A stretch of 64,000 nt of DNA from Labedella endophytica (GCF_003990045.1 NZ_RZGZ01000001.1:434001-498000); one strand, 5' to 3'; positions 17,067-25,897 are shown, counted from the first letter of the stretch. Made by a program: numbers and translations. Notes: generated by a model from the letters alone, not told the origin.

Positions 17067-17190
17067 GTGGTCGCGAATCGTCGCGTCCTCACCCGCGACG
17101 CGACGTTCTGCGTCCACCCGGCGACGTGGAGGATCTCGGGTGGTCGCGAATCGTCGCCTCCGTACTCGCGGGGCGACGATTCGCAACCAC
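17067..17190. repeat. Tandem hairpin repeat, family 2 (two units)
   Basis: The phrase TCTCGGGTGGTCGCGAATCG followed by TCGC starts twice, 73 bp apart (near 17061 and 17134). Each forms the left arm of an inverted repeat. Unit 1 (17067-17125) is imperfect; unit 2 (17140-17158 with 17172-17190) has one mismatch in 19 bp. It lies between convergent genes, so it can end both transcripts. The core resembles family 1 (TCGCAATC versus TCGCGAATC). Confidence 0.85.
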
Positions 17191-17219
17191 TTCAGCAGGT
17201 GAGCGGCGAGCGGAGCGCC

Positions 17220-18041
17220 TCACATGGTCGAGTAGCGGGCGCGCGCGAAGCAGAACACGCCGTAGAGTGCGAGGCCGACGCCCACGACCCAGAGGATGAT
17301 CTGGCCGAAGGGCAGCTCCGTGAGCGACCGGAGGGCGGCGTCGAGGCCCCCGGCGGCTTCCGGGTCGTGTGTGACCGCGGCCACGATGAAGAGGATGCCC
17401 GCGACGCCGATCGCGATGCCCTTCGCGACGTAGCCGGCGACGCCGAGCGCGACGACGGCCTTCCGCACCGAGCCCCCGGGAACGGCGAGGTGCTTCATGA
17501 ACTTCTGTCCGATTCCCCGCACGATGAACGCGACGCCGACGGCCGCGACGCCGAGCCCCAGGACCACGAGGAGGACGACGCCCGCCGGGACGGCCAGGAT
17601 CTGCGCGCTCAGCGACTGGGACGAATCGGACGACTCCGAGCTCCCGCCGCTCGCGAACACGAACGCCGTCGATGCGATGGCGATGTACGCCACGGCGGTG
17701 CCGAGATACTTCGCCCGGTGGGCCCACTTCTTCTTGTCGTCGGGGTTGCGCTCGAGGAAGGCCTCGGCGATCTGCCAGATCGCGAGCGCCGCGAGCCCGA
17801 CGACGATCGCCCACAGGAGGAAGACCCCGGCCGGCGACTGCTGGATCTGGGCGAGCGCACCGCCCTGGTCGGCTTCACCCCCGCCACTGCCCTGGGAGAT
17901 CGAGATGGCGATCGCGCCGATCAGGAAGTGCAGGACGCCGAGGACGACGTAGCCCACGCGAGCGAGGACCTCGAAGGCTTTCGAGTTCTGCGCCTTTCGG
18001 GCGGCCCCGGACGGGGAGGCGTTCGAGGAGGTGGTGTTCAT
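17220..18041 (-). CDS. DUF1206 six-TM membrane protein
   Basis: A 273-residue protein made of three repeats of a two-helix unit, the DUF1206 architecture. Each unit begins with an Ala/Arg-Gly-Tyr phrase (ARVGYVVLGVLHFLIG, AKYLGTAVAYIAIA, LGVAGYVAKGIAIGVAG) followed by a second helix. The N-terminus is a short Ser/Ala-rich tail and the C-terminus is basic. The biochemical role of DUF1206 is not known. Its ATG overlaps the stop of the upstream PAP2 gene (ATGA, 18038-18041), so the two are translated from one message. The open frame upstream of 18041 belongs to a shadow of the PAP2 gene. Confidence 0.88.
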   Translation of the reverse strand: MNTTSSNASPSGAARKAQNSKAFEVLARVGYVVLGVLHFLIGAIAISISQGSGGGEADQGGALAQIQQSPAGVFLLWAIVVGLAALAIWQIAEAFLERNPDDKKKWAHRAKYLGTAVAYIAIASTAFVFASGGSSESSDSSQSLSAQILAVPAGVVLLVVLGLGVAAVGVAFIVRGIGQKFMKHLAVPGGSVRKAVVALGVAGYVAKGIAIGVAGILFIVAAVTHDPEAAGGLDAALRSLTELPFGQIILWVVGVGLALYGVFCFARARYSTM

Positions 18042-18775
18042 GCGCCGGTGGGCCTTTCGGTGGGGGTGTCGGTCGTGAGGGGATCGGTCGTCGTGAGGTC
18101 TGTCGATCGCGCGGCGCGACGATCGCGCACTGCTTCGACCACGCACCAGACGAGGGTCGCCACGACGACGCCCTCGAGCATGCCCGCGATCACGTCGCTC
18201 AACCAGTGCGCGCGAAGGTAGGTCCGGCTCCACATCATGAGGATCACCCAGAGGGAGCCGAGGGCCCAGACGTACCCGTGACGGAGGAGCAGCCCGAGGA
18301 CGACGGCGGCCGTCGTGGCGACGGCCGTGTGGCCGGAGGGGAACGACGTCGCCACACTCTCGGCGAGGGAGCTCTCGGGACGTGCGCGGGCGATGATCGC
18401 CGCCATCGGCGCTCCGATCGCGACCACGGCGACCATGGCGGCCGCGAGCGTCACCGCGTCCCACGGGCGTCTCCGCCAGAGGAACAGGAGGATGATCACG
18501 AGCCCGACGATGATCATGCCGAGGGTGCCTCCGACGATGCCCGGGATCCACGCGAGGGCGATGAGCGGATCGTTCACCGACGCGAGCATGAGATCGCGCC
18601 ACCACACGTCGATCGGGAGCGGGCGGTGGCCACCGGACGCCACGACGAGCCGGAGGGCGACGAACGCCACGATGGCGGCGATCCCCACGAGGAGGGCGAC
18701 GGAGCGCCGAGCATCGGGCTCGATCGAGCGGGGGAGCGGGAGCGGCTCTCGGGGAGCGCGCTCGGTTGCTGTCAT
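18038..18775 (-). CDS. PAP2-family membrane phosphatase
   Basis: A 245-residue, roughly six-TM phosphatase likely acting on a lipid (phosphatidate or undecaprenyl) phosphate at the outer face of the membrane. The acid-phosphatase signature is recognisable in three blocks: ARARPESS (C1-like, with RP), FPSGHTAV (C2 with catalytic His) and SRTYLRAHWLSDVIAG (C3: SR-x5-H-x3-D). The C1 lysine is weak here. Start ATG 18775 has a leaderless -10. Its operon partner is DUF1206. Candidate roles are undecaprenyl-diphosphate recycling or phospholipid turnover; sequence alone does not decide. Confidence 0.87.
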   Translation of the reverse strand: MTATERAPREPLPLPRSIEPDARRSVALLVGIAAIVAFVALRLVVASGGHRPLPIDVWWRDLMLASVNDPLIALAWIPGIVGGTLGMIIVGLVIILLFLWRRRPWDAVTLAAAMVAVVAIGAPMAAIIARARPESSLAESVATSFPSGHTAVATTAAVVLGLLLRHGYVWALGSLWVILMMWSRTYLRAHWLSDVIAGMLEGVVVATLVWCVVEAVRDRRAARSTDLTTTDPLTTDTPTERPTGA

Positions 18776-18781
18776 CCCGCG

Positions 18782-18787
18782 AGCCTA
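18782..18787 (-). promoter_or_regulatory. -10 hexamer of leaderless promoter (PAP2-DUF1206 operon)
   Basis: TAGGCT on the minus strand ends six bases before the ATG at 18775. Confidence 0.65.
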
Positions 18788-18909
18788 GACGGATCGGCGG
18801 GATGGACGGGGCCGTTGACGAGACGGCACGACGTGCTCGACGCCGAAGACGAAGGGGGTGGTCCATCGACCCCACGGCCGATGGACCACCCCCTCGGGGT
18901 GTCGCTGCC

Positions 18910-21900
18910 CTACTCCGGTTGCACGACTCGGAAGTCGTCGAAGGCGACCGTCGTCAGGGGATTCGACGCGGCGGAGTACACCTTGAGGCCGACGGATCCG
19001 GCGGTCTGGAGTGCCGCTGTCGAGTCGGTCGCGGTCGCGTGCCACTCTGCGGGCTCCGCGACCGAGGTGGACCAGGCCTTCGCGTTCAACGACGTGGTCC
19101 CGGTTCCGAGGACCTGGAGCCTCAGGGTCACCGTTTCACCCGCGGTATAGCCGCCGACGCCGACCGTCTTCCCGAGCTGCGTGCCGCCCTGGAATAACTG
19201 CACCTGGAGCCTGCCGTCCGGTTGGACGACCGCCCGAGCGGAGTACGACGACGACCCCACCTGCCGTCCGACGACCGAGACGTACTGCGCCCCGATCGCC
19301 TCCTCCGCGATCGTGAAGGACACGGTCGTGTCGGTGGCAGCGGCGGAGACCTCGGGGAGCATCATCGATCGGGTAGCGCCGGGCGGCGTCGCGATGACTC
19401 CGCTGAGACCGTCCGCGGACACGTCGGCCGCGCGTCCTCCCACGGTCCACGGCCCGCCCAGCTCGGCGCCTCCCCACCCGTTCGAGCTCGATCGGTCGAA
19501 CGAATCGGCAGCGATCGTGGTGGGACCGGCTTCGACGGTCACGATGGCGGACGTCGTATCCGAGCCGCCGCGGTCGTCCGTCACCGTCACCGTCACGGTG
19601 TACGCACCAGCGGCCGCGTAGGTGTGGGACGCTGTCGCACCCGTCCCGCTCGCGCCGTCGCCGAAGTCCCAGGCGTAGGACGCGATGCTGCCATCGGCGT
19701 CCGTCGATCCGCTCGCGTCGACCGATGCGGCCAGAGCGTTCGTGGTGCTCGTGAACGCCGCCGTCGGCAGGGCATTGGCCGGGGCGATGCGCGCGTCGTA
19801 GTGACGTTCGATCGTCGCGGGGTCGAGGGCCCGCTGGTAGATGCCCACGTTGTCGATCTGGCCGGCGAAGAAGTTGCTCGACGGCTTACCCGCACGATTC
19901 CCGAGGGCCTGGGCTCCGACGATCCAGTGGGCATTCTTGCCTTGGTACCGGTATGCGTACGTGGCGTCGCTCCGTGTGGCGACCCGTTCGCCGTCGATGT
20001 AGAGCGCGAGACCGTCCGGGCCGAGGGTGTTGACGACGTGGTGCCACTCGCCGTCGTTGTACGACTTCTGGGAGGCGAGTTCCTTGAGCGTCCCGTCATA
20101 ATTCGCGGAACGGACCCGTCCGGCGTTGTCCATGTAGACCTGCCGATCGATGCTCCCACCGGTCGAACGCGCGCCGCCCATCCCGATGAGCAGTCCGCCC
20201 TTCTTCGTCGTCGTCGAGAACCACAGCTCGGACGAATACACCTGCGGCGGGGTCTCAGCGGTCCACGTCGCGGCCCACGCGGTCGTGCCGTTGAGGGCAT
20301 ACGACCGGCTGGTCTCGAGTCCTTCGATGCCGTCACCGCGAGCCCCCACGGTCCGCAGGGAGTTGCTCCCGGCCCAGTCGTTACCGACTGCGCCCGTCTC
20401 ATTGAGGGGGAAGTAGGTGGACGGTTGGTCCTGCAGCACGGTCTTGTCGTACGACGTCCACTCATTCGTCGACGCGGTACCGCCCGTGGTGTGCGACACG
20501 GGGTCGCTCATCGTCGCGTTGCCACGAGGGTCCACCGTGCGGATCTGGTAGGTGTAGGTCTCGCCGGGCGTCAGACCGTAATCCACGCCGCGCAGCGTCT
20601 CGATACGCGCACCCGGGAGGTGCATCGTGGTCTTCCCTGTGCCCTTACGCCACTTCCAGAAGTCGGAGTCCCACCTGACGGTGAAGACGGGCTTGTCGAC
20701 GTTTCCGTTGCGGATCACCTCGTAGCGGAGGGCTCGATCGTCCCAGTCGTAGTTGATGCCCCATTCGAGCTTGGCGGCGTTGCCACCCCAGGCCGTCACC
20801 GTCGGATTCATCTCGGAACCCGCGAGCTGCGGACCGACCTCGTTCGGTGCCTCCGCGCGTGGGGCGAACCGGGCGAGGCCCTCCTGACCCCTCCCGTTGA
20901 GGGTCGAGAACTCGCCACCGTAGAGCACATAGCCGTCGGCGGCGGTGATGTCCCACGGTCCCTGCAGGGTCTTCGGCCCGGCATTGAAGTTGGGGTACCA
21001 ATGGAGGACGCTCGGCGCGGGATTCCCCGCGTAGTTGAGGTATCCGGCGTCTTCCTTCCGGACCTTCTGCGTCGTCGCGGTGGTGAAGGCGAGGGCGCGG
21101 TACCAACCGGCCGGTGGCACGTAGTCGCCGAAGCTGTTCAGATTGCCGCAATCGTGCGCGTGGCTGGCCGTGTAGACGATGTCTCCGACCGCGACGGCGT
21201 CATAGGAGTCGCCGTGGCAATCGGCGAGCCATCCGGACGACGCGAGGTCGCCATCGCTCCACCGAGCCTTGAAGACGCCCTCGAAGAGCCCCGGTCCCAT
21301 GCTGCCGTAGACGTACCCGCCATCGGAGGACAGGGAGTAGACCGCGAAGTCATGGCGGTCCGACGGGACTCGCTTCTTCAGATCGCGCTGCGGGATCGTG
21401 GAGTTGATCTTCCACGGAAGGGTGGTCTTGCCGGTGGTCGCGTCGACCGCTCCCATAAGACTTCCGGGGTTCAGCGACCCGTTGAGCGTCTGAAAATTAC
21501 CGCCGAGCACGATCTTGTCCTGTGACGGCGAGATCACCATCGACAGCACGGCGAGCTTCCCCTTCCCCCCGATCTTGGTCATGTTCGGAGCCCACGGAAG
21601 CAACGTGGCGTCGGATGCGGCGAAGGCCGCGGCGGCCGTGCGAGCGGTGGCAACGACTCCCGTCTGTTGCGCGGCACTCGTGAAGGCACCGCCGGCGAAC
21701 AGGGTGTCGTTCGTCGCGACGAGGGTCTCGACGCGCGTGTTCACGAGGGGGCGGAAGTTCGAGACGAGCTTCTCGGACGGGAGGTCGAAGGCGGCGATCC
21801 GATAGCGCGTCTGATCGTCGACCTTCGTGAAGTAGCCGCCCATGTAGAGCCGCTTGCCATCGGGCGATGCCGCGAGCGTCTCGACGGCCGCGTTGACGAC

Positions 21901-22293
21901 CGGCGCGAACGGGAGGAGCTCACCGGTGTCGAGGTCGTAGGCCAGCACGTTCGACCGAGGCGACTCGTCGACACCCCGCTTCGCCGTGAACGGTCGCGCG
22001 CTCGTGAACTCTCCCCCGACGTACACGGTGCGGCCGATGACCACCTGGTCCCACACGACACCGTCGACCTGAGGCACAGGGAGCGATTCCGCCGAGACGG
22101 TCTCCGGTCCGGTGGTGGTCGCATTGGCACTCGGATCGGCACCGGCAGCCTGTGCGCCGGTGGTGCTGAGGCCGACGGGAGTGAGCGCCCCCGCCGTCAA
22201 CGCCATCGTGACCGCCACGGTCGACAGGAGCCGTCGCCATCGGCGCTGGTGCGTCGTCACGTCGCCCCCCGGCGACCTGATCTCTGAATTCAT
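18910..22293 (-). CDS. Secreted mosaic protein: beta-propeller-like head, FN3-like, LamG and PKD domains
   Basis: A 1127-residue exported protein. An Arg-rich N-terminus and hydrophobic core with cleavage after AQA (about residue 50) form a signal peptide. Residues 55-490 contain repeated GGEFTS/GGYFTK/GGAFTSA/GGNFQTLNG blades, a delta-60-like propeller. Residues about 500-610 look like a fibronectin-type linker, 620-830 a LamG/concanavalin lectin domain (DGEWHHVVNTLG, then an ALYIDGE strand), 840-925 a PKD domain (AYAWDFGDG-like: SYAWDFGDGASGTG), and 930-1127 a C-terminal beta-sandwich. No catalytic residues are apparent; binding of extracellular glycan is likely. A GTG at 22260, preceded by GGGGGGCGAC, is an alternative start. 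Confidence 0.85.
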   Translation of the reverse strand: MNSEIRSPGGDVTTHQRRWRRLLSTVAVTMALTAGALTPVGLSTTGAQAAGADPSANATTTGPETVSAESLPVPQVDGVVWDQVVIGRTVYVGGEFTSARPFTAKRGVDESPRSNVLAYDLDTGELLPFAPVVNAAVETLAASPDGKRLYMGGYFTKVDDQTRYRIAAFDLPSEKLVSNFRPLVNTRVETLVATNDTLFAGGAFTSAAQQTGVVATARTAAAAFAASDATLLPWAPNMTKIGGKGKLAVLSMVISPSQDKIVLGGNFQTLNGSLNPGSLMGAVDATTGKTTLPWKINSTIPQRDLKKRVPSDRHDFAVYSLSSDGGYVYGSMGPGLFEGVFKARWSDGDLASSGWLADCHGDSYDAVAVGDIVYTASHAHDCGNLNSFGDYVPPAGWYRALAFTTATTQKVRKEDAGYLNYAGNPAPSVLHWYPNFNAGPKTLQGPWDITAADGYVLYGGEFSTLNGRGQEGLARFAPRAEAPNEVGPQLAGSEMNPTVTAWGGNAAKLEWGINYDWDDRALRYEVIRNGNVDKPVFTVRWDSDFWKWRKGTGKTTMHLPGARIETLRGVDYGLTPGETYTYQIRTVDPRGNATMSDPVSHTTGGTASTNEWTSYDKTVLQDQPSTYFPLNETGAVGNDWAGSNSLRTVGARGDGIEGLETSRSYALNGTTAWAATWTAETPPQVYSSELWFSTTTKKGGLLIGMGGARSTGGSIDRQVYMDNAGRVRSANYDGTLKELASQKSYNDGEWHHVVNTLGPDGLALYIDGERVATRSDATYAYRYQGKNAHWIVGAQALGNRAGKPSSNFFAGQIDNVGIYQRALDPATIERHYDARIAPANALPTAAFTSTTNALAASVDASGSTDADGSIASYAWDFGDGASGTGATASHTYAAAGAYTVTVTVTDDRGGSDTTSAIVTVEAGPTTIAADSFDRSSSNGWGGAELGGPWTVGGRAADVSADGLSGVIATPPGATRSMMLPEVSAAATDTTVSFTIAEEAIGAQYVSVVGRQVGSSSYSARAVVQPDGRLQVQLFQGGTQLGKTVGVGGYTAGETVTLRLQVLGTGTTSLNAKAWSTSVAEPAEWHATATDSTAALQTAGSVGLKVYSAASNPLTTVAFDDFRVVQPE

Positions 22294-22351
22294 CCTCTTT
22301 CTCGTTTCCCTGCCCGGCTGAACGGTGCGGACAGACCCCCGGTGGTGCGAA

Positions 22352-22388
22352 TGTGATTGATCCTCACAATCGCCTCACCGTACGGTGA
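22352..22388. promoter_or_regulatory. Two palindromes in the divergent gap upstream of the secreted mosaic protein
   Basis: TGTGA-N7-TCACA (22352-22368) is followed by a perfect 14-bp palindrome, TCACCGTACGGTGA (22375-22388). Both lie upstream of the mosaic-protein start and look like regulator sites. The first resembles a CRP/GlxR site but has a seven-base, not six-base, spacer. Confidence 0.45.
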
Positions 22389-22410
22389 AACGGCCCGGTG
22401 GCGGCCGGAC

Positions 22411-22419
22411 TTATCCACA
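22411..22419 (+). promoter_or_regulatory. Single perfect DnaA box
   Basis: TTATCCACA matches the DnaA consensus exactly. Only one is seen, with no AT-rich unwinding element or dnaA/dnaN nearby, so it is not an origin. It could be a DnaA titration or regulation site, or chance. Confidence 0.35.
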
Positions 22420-22509
22420 TCCCCCCGTTCGCGGGTGGGGTGTGTAGTAGGCGGTCAGGCGCGCTCGCGTGCCCCGTCCGGGCGCTGCCGTTCGACGTGG
22501 GCGGCGCGA

Positions 22510-22515
22510 TAGCGT
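22510..22515 (+). promoter_or_regulatory. -10 hexamer of leaderless promoter (small membrane protein)
   Basis: TAGCGT ends six bases before ATG 22522. It argues against the in-frame GTG at 22516. Confidence 0.6.
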
Positions 22516-22521
22516 GTGCGC

Positions 22522-22875
22522 ATGATCGGCGACGAGGTGGAGGAGGAGGACGAGCGTGCGCCGGTCCCCGGACTCACGCGAGCGTCGCTCGCCCTGAGCG
22601 CGCTCGGCATCGTGGTGACCATCGCTGCCTACGTCGGCGTGGTCGCCGGTCTCTCCGGGTCGGCCGGTCTCGGAGTCGTCGGCCTGTTCCCGCTCGGCGC
22701 CATCGCCGCCGGCGGGTGCGCGATCCTCGCGTTCGTCCTCGCCGTCGCGGCGATCGTGCGAGCGCGCGGCTTCGGCAACGCCGACTCCGCGACGCACGCG
22801 GCGCTGCTGCTCTCCGTCCTGCTGGCTGCTCCCGTGGTCATCGTCGGAGCGCCGATGATCGCGGGAGGCGTCTAG
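22522..22875 (+). CDS. Small three-TM membrane protein, unknown
   Basis: A 117-residue protein with an acidic head ([10 protein letters not shown]) and three hydrophobic segments: about residues 20-43, 50-73 and 88-112. The composition is Ala/Val/Gly-rich with few charges. No family is recognised; it resembles the DUF4190-like small integral proteins scattered in actinobacteria. It is convergent with the YajQ gene and overlaps it tail-to-tail by four bases (22872-22875). A leaderless promoter supports it as a real gene. Confidence 0.65.
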   Translation: MIGDEVEEEDERAPVPGLTRASLALSALGIVVTIAAYVGVVAGLSGSAGLGVVGLFPLGAIAAGGCAILAFVLAVAAIVRARGFGNADSATHAALLLSVLLAAPVVIVGAPMIAGGV

Positions 22876-23360
22876 CGGAAGTTGACGAACTGCAGGTCGA
22901 TGTCGAGGTCCTTGCCCTTGAGGAGCGCGATCGTCTCCTGGAGGTCGTCGCGGCTCTTCGACTGGACGCGGAGCTCATCGCCCTGGATCTGGCTCTTGAC
23001 GCTCTTCGGCGCCTCGTCGCGGATGATCTTGCCGATCTTCTTCGCGTTCTCGGAGGAGATGCCGTCCTTGAGCGTGGCCTCCACGCGGTACTCCTTGCCG
23101 CTCGCGTACGGCTCGCCGGCCTCGAGGCTCTTGAGCGAGATGCCGCGCTTGATGAGCTTCGACTGGAGCACGTCGAGGACGGCCTTCACGCGTTCCTCGG
23201 TGTTCGCCTTCATCATGATCTTCTCGCCGCTCCACTCGACCGAGGCGCCGACGCCCTTGAAGTCGTAGCGCTGCTCGATCTCCTTGGATGCCTGGTGGAC
23301 GGCGTTGTCCGCCTCCATCTTTTCGACCTTGCTGACGACGTCGAACGAAGAATCTGCCAT
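22872..23360 (-). CDS. yajQ: YajQ-family nucleotide-binding protein
   Basis: A 162-residue cytoplasmic protein of the UPF0234/YajQ family, which binds cyclic di-GMP or RNA in studied species. The start [14 protein letters not shown] and the following [10 protein letters not shown] are family signatures; [26 protein letters not shown] closes the second ferredoxin-like half and is the usual C-terminus. Length is typical. ATG 23360 is fixed by homology and by TACACT six bases upstream. It stands alone, between the small membrane protein and the Eis-like gene, with a hairpin at 23377-23410 insulating it. Confidence 0.93.
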   Translation of the reverse strand: MADSSFDVVSKVEKMEADNAVHQASKEIEQRYDFKGVGASVEWSGEKIMMKANTEERVKAVLDVLQSKLIKRGISLKSLEAGEPYASGKEYRVEATLKDGISSENAKKIGKIIRDEAPKSVKSQIQGDELRVQSKSRDDLQETIALLKGKDLDIDLQFVNFR

Positions 23361-23366
23361 GCGTCC

Positions 23367-23372
23367 AGTGTA
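23367..23372 (-). promoter_or_regulatory. -10 hexamer of leaderless promoter (yajQ)
   Basis: TACACT on the minus strand ends six bases before ATG 23360. Confidence 0.6.
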
Positions 23373-23376
23373 CGCA

Positions 23377-23410
23377 GACGGCCCGGGGCTCATGCGAGTC
23401 CCGGGCCGTC
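23377..23410 (-). terminator. Hairpin downstream of the Eis-like gene
   Basis: A 14-bp stem (GACGGCCCGGGGCT at 23377-23390 with 23397-23410; one G-T pair) and a six-base loop sit 21 bp past the acetyltransferase stop and just upstream of the yajQ promoter. Confidence 0.7.
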
Positions 23411-23430
23411 CGTTCGTGAGCGTCTGCGTC

Positions 23431-24726
23431 TCAGAACCAGCTGCTGAGTCGCGGGGCAACGGCGGTGCGGAAGAGGCGGTCGACGGTCTCGACGTCTCCG
23501 CTGATCCGACCGGAGGCGGCGAGTCCCGGAGCGGCCGACGCTCCGAGATACAGGGATCCGAGCGAGGAGATGGGCATCGACACGTCGGCCGCGTCCTCCG
23601 TTGCGCGCACCTGGGCCGAACCGTCGGCGGCGACGTCGAGCCGGAACCGGCCGCCTGTGAACCCGAGGGAGTCCTCGACGTCGAGCACGATGCTCCCGGA
23701 GGACTCGTAGCGTCGCGCCTCGAGCGCCGCGGGGACGTCGAGGATACGGGTCCACAGGTGGTCCTGCACCCCGGTGATCTGCGCCTGCCGGAGGTCTTTG
23801 ACGAGCCACGGGAGCGGCTCGTCGACGCCGCGGGTGTTCGCGCGCACCTTCCCCACGAGGTCCATCTCGATCACGTAGCGCCACAGCGCCGCGTTCGCCT
23901 CGGGGGTCGTGGAGACGAGCGCGACGATGTCGAGCGTGTGGTCGGTGAAGTCCGACTCGCCGCCGGTGATGACGTAGGTGATGAAGCCCTGCGGGTCGCC
24001 GTCCGGGCCGTCGTAGCGCACGAGGCGGTACCGCTCGGCGTCCGTCGTTCCCTCGAGAGGGGCGATCTGGCGCTCGGCGAGGTAGTCGGTGAGACGGATC
24101 TCGCCCGCGCGGGCCTCGTTCTGGCGCACCAGGAGCTCGCGGCTCGTCTCGCGGAACTCATCGGGAGTGGTGAAGGAGAGCCGGCCCGTCGTCTTCGGAC
24201 CGATCCACCCGGCGCGGCGGGGAGCGATCGACCACGAGGACGCGAATGTGCTCGGGCCGAAGCCCCATCGACCGTAGATCGTCGACTCGGACACTGTCAG
24301 AGCGGCGACGGCGAGGCCGAGGTCTTTGGCCACGCGCAGCTGACCCGGCAGCAGCGCGCTCGCGATGCCGCGTCGGCGGTGCGTGGGGGAGACGGTCACC
24401 GAGCTGATCAGCCAGGCGTCGAGCGGGCGGGGTCCGGGGACGGTCAGCGGGGCGGCCCATGAGCTCACCGTGCCGACGATCCCGGCGGACGCGGGGATCG
24501 CGTCGTCGTGCACGGCGGTCAGGCGGCGGTGCGCGAGCAGCTCGCGCTCCTGCGCGAGGGCGGCGGCGGACGGCTGCTTGGCGTGGAAACCCCGGGCGTC
24601 GGCGGACAGCCAGGCGTCGTAGGCCGCGGTGTCGGAGGTGTCGACGAGGGAGAGGCGCAGGCCCGCCTCGCGCAGCTTCGCGGCCGCGGTCTCGTCGATC
24701 GGTTGGGAGAGGTACGGCTCGGTCAT
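23431..24726 (-). CDS. Eis-type GNAT N-acetyltransferase
   Basis: A 431-residue protein with the three-part Eis layout: N-terminal GNAT domain, central degenerate GNAT domain and C-terminal sterol-carrier-like domain. The acetyl-CoA loop is [17 protein letters not shown], and the putative general-acid Tyr lies in [13 protein letters not shown]. The chain ends in Phe (SSWF), whose C-terminal carboxylate acts as the base in mycobacterial Eis. Such enzymes multi-acetylate amines, including aminoglycosides and lysine side chains; the natural substrate here is unknown. ATG 24726 follows a TACCGT -10 by six bases. The open frame upstream to 25134 is antisense to the PfkB gene. Confidence 0.9.
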   Translation of the reverse strand: MTEPYLSQPIDETAAAKLREAGLRLSLVDTSDTAAYDAWLSADARGFHAKQPSAAALAQERELLAHRRLTAVHDDAIPASAGIVGTVSSWAAPLTVPGPRPLDAWLISSVTVSPTHRRRGIASALLPGQLRVAKDLGLAVAALTVSESTIYGRWGFGPSTFASSWSIAPRRAGWIGPKTTGRLSFTTPDEFRETSRELLVRQNEARAGEIRLTDYLAERQIAPLEGTTDAERYRLVRYDGPDGDPQGFITYVITGGESDFTDHTLDIVALVSTTPEANAALWRYVIEMDLVGKVRANTRGVDEPLPWLVKDLRQAQITGVQDHLWTRILDVPAALEARRYESSGSIVLDVEDSLGFTGGRFRLDVAADGSAQVRATEDAADVSMPISSLGSLYLGASAAPGLAASGRISGDVETVDRLFRTAVAPRLSSWF

Positions 24727-24732
24727 CCTCCA

Positions 24733-24738
24733 ACGGTA
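24733..24738 (-). promoter_or_regulatory. -10 hexamer of leaderless promoter (Eis-like gene)
   Basis: TACCGT on the minus strand ends six bases before ATG 24726. The six bases between (TGGAGG) resemble a Shine-Dalgarno but directly abut the ATG, too close to work as one. Confidence 0.55.
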
Positions 24739-24773
24739 GCCGCATGCCCCTCCGCCCGGCCACGCTCGTCGTG

Positions 24774-24779
24774 TACATT
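24774..24779 (+). promoter_or_regulatory. -10 hexamer of leaderless promoter (PfkB kinase)
   Basis: TACATT ends seven bases before ATG 24787. Together with the minus-strand promoter at 24733 it forms a compact divergent pair. Confidence 0.6.
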
Positions 24780-24786
24780 CCGAACC

Positions 24787-25719
24787 ATGAGCACAGCTGG
24801 CCGCGTCGCCGCCGACGCACGCATGGACACCGATCGCGTCGTCGTCATCGGGGACGCCCTCATCGACGAGTTGCGGGACGAGACGGGTACGCGGGAGTTC
24901 GTGGGAGGGGCCGCCCTCAATGTGGCCGTCGGTCTCGCCCGGCTCGGCGTGCGTACGACCCTGCTTGCGATGGTCGGCGACGACGAGGACGGGGCGTCGA
25001 TCCGCGCGTTCCTCGACACCCACGGCGTCGACCTGATCGCCACGGCGTCGCCGCACGGATCGTCGCGGGCCGTGAGCGAGCGGGTGGACGGCGAGCCGCA
25101 CTACGTCTTCAACACCGCGGCGCAGAATCGCCACATCGATTTCGGTGCGGACGAGCAGGCGGCGATCGACGGTGCCGCGTTCATCGTCGTGAGCTGCTTC
25201 CCGTTCGACGACGACGCGCAGACGGCCGAGCTCGAGGCCGCGATCGGCGACGGGTCTCGATTCGTGGTGGATCCCAACCCGCGTGAGGCGATGATGGCCG
25301 ATCGCGAGCGTTTCGAGCGCAATGCCCTCCGGCTCTCCGGTCGTGCCCTCCTTGTGAAAGTAGGGGACGACGACGCCCCGTTCCTCGGCGCCGTGGGACT
25401 CGACGATCTCGTCCCCGACCTCACGGCACGCGGGGCGCGGATCGTGCTCGCGACCGAGGGTCGTGCGGGGGCCCGCATCATCGACGGCGGCGTCACGGTG
25501 TCGAGCGGGATCGCGTCGCTCCCCGGAGCGGTCGTCGACACCATGGGCGCCGGGGACGCGTCGCTCGCCTCCCTCGTCTCGGACATCGTCCGGCTCGGCC
25601 GGCCCGTCGATGCAGCCGGGTGGTCGACCCTGCTCGATCGCGCGATGCTCGTGGCCGCCGCGACGTGCCGATCGGAGGGCGCTCTGCTGCAGACACCGGA
25701 CGGATTCACGGCCCTCTGA
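24787..25719 (+). CDS. PfkB-family carbohydrate/nucleoside kinase
   Basis: A 310-residue ribokinase-fold kinase. The first PfkB signature is GGAALNVAVGLARLG near residue 38. The second is VDTMGAGDASLASLVS, with catalytic Asp257 in GAGD. The sugar-binding N-terminal region (GDALIDELRDE) is standard, with an unusual serine/alanine-rich middle. It phosphorylates a sugar or sugar-like hydroxyl with ATP; fructokinase is the default guess, but no neighbouring pathway gene points to the substrate. A hairpin at 25736-25785 probably ends the transcript. Confidence 0.85.
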   Translation: MSTAGRVAADARMDTDRVVVIGDALIDELRDETGTREFVGGAALNVAVGLARLGVRTTLLAMVGDDEDGASIRAFLDTHGVDLIATASPHGSSRAVSERVDGEPHYVFNTAAQNRHIDFGADEQAAIDGAAFIVVSCFPFDDDAQTAELEAAIGDGSRFVVDPNPREAMMADRERFERNALRLSGRALLVKVGDDDAPFLGAVGLDDLVPDLTARGARIVLATEGRAGARIIDGGVTVSSGIASLPGAVVDTMGAGDASLASLVSDIVRLGRPVDAAGWSTLLDRAMLVAAATCRSEGALLQTPDGFTAL

Positions 25720-25735
25720 CGCGTTCCTCCGCGAT

Positions 25736-25785
25736 GTGCGGACTTCCGTCGTCCGTCACGCCGAACAGGGGACGAAAGTCCGCAC
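25736..25785 (+). terminator. Inverted repeat downstream of the PfkB gene
   Basis: GTGCGGACTTCCGTC (25736-25750) pairs with GACGAAAGTCCGCAC (25771-25785), one mismatch, 20-base loop. Position suggests a terminator; the long loop and clean arms also resemble the dispersed repeats elsewhere in the window. Confidence 0.6.
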
Positions 25786-25818
25786 GTGCGCGACAGGGGA
25801 AAGGGGAGGCCGGCGGAT

Positions 25819-25847
25819 TTCGCAGCCCCGCAGCCGGGATGTAGTAT
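25819..25847 (+). promoter_or_regulatory. Promoter of tRNA-Tyr
   Basis: -35 TTCGCA (25819-25824) and -10 TAGTAT (25842-25847) with 17-bp spacing, 50 bp upstream of the mature tRNA. Confidence 0.55.
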
Positions 25848-25897
25848 TTCCTGCGGCGCGTTCGGTTGGCTGATCAAGTTCGGTCGGAAGCGCATCT

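Noticed and set aside
22352-22368. CRP/GlxR site
   Set aside because: Arms match but the spacer is seven, not six, bases; kept only as a palindrome.
22411-22419. Replication origin
   Set aside because: One DnaA box only; no further boxes, AT-rich element or dnaA/dnaN.
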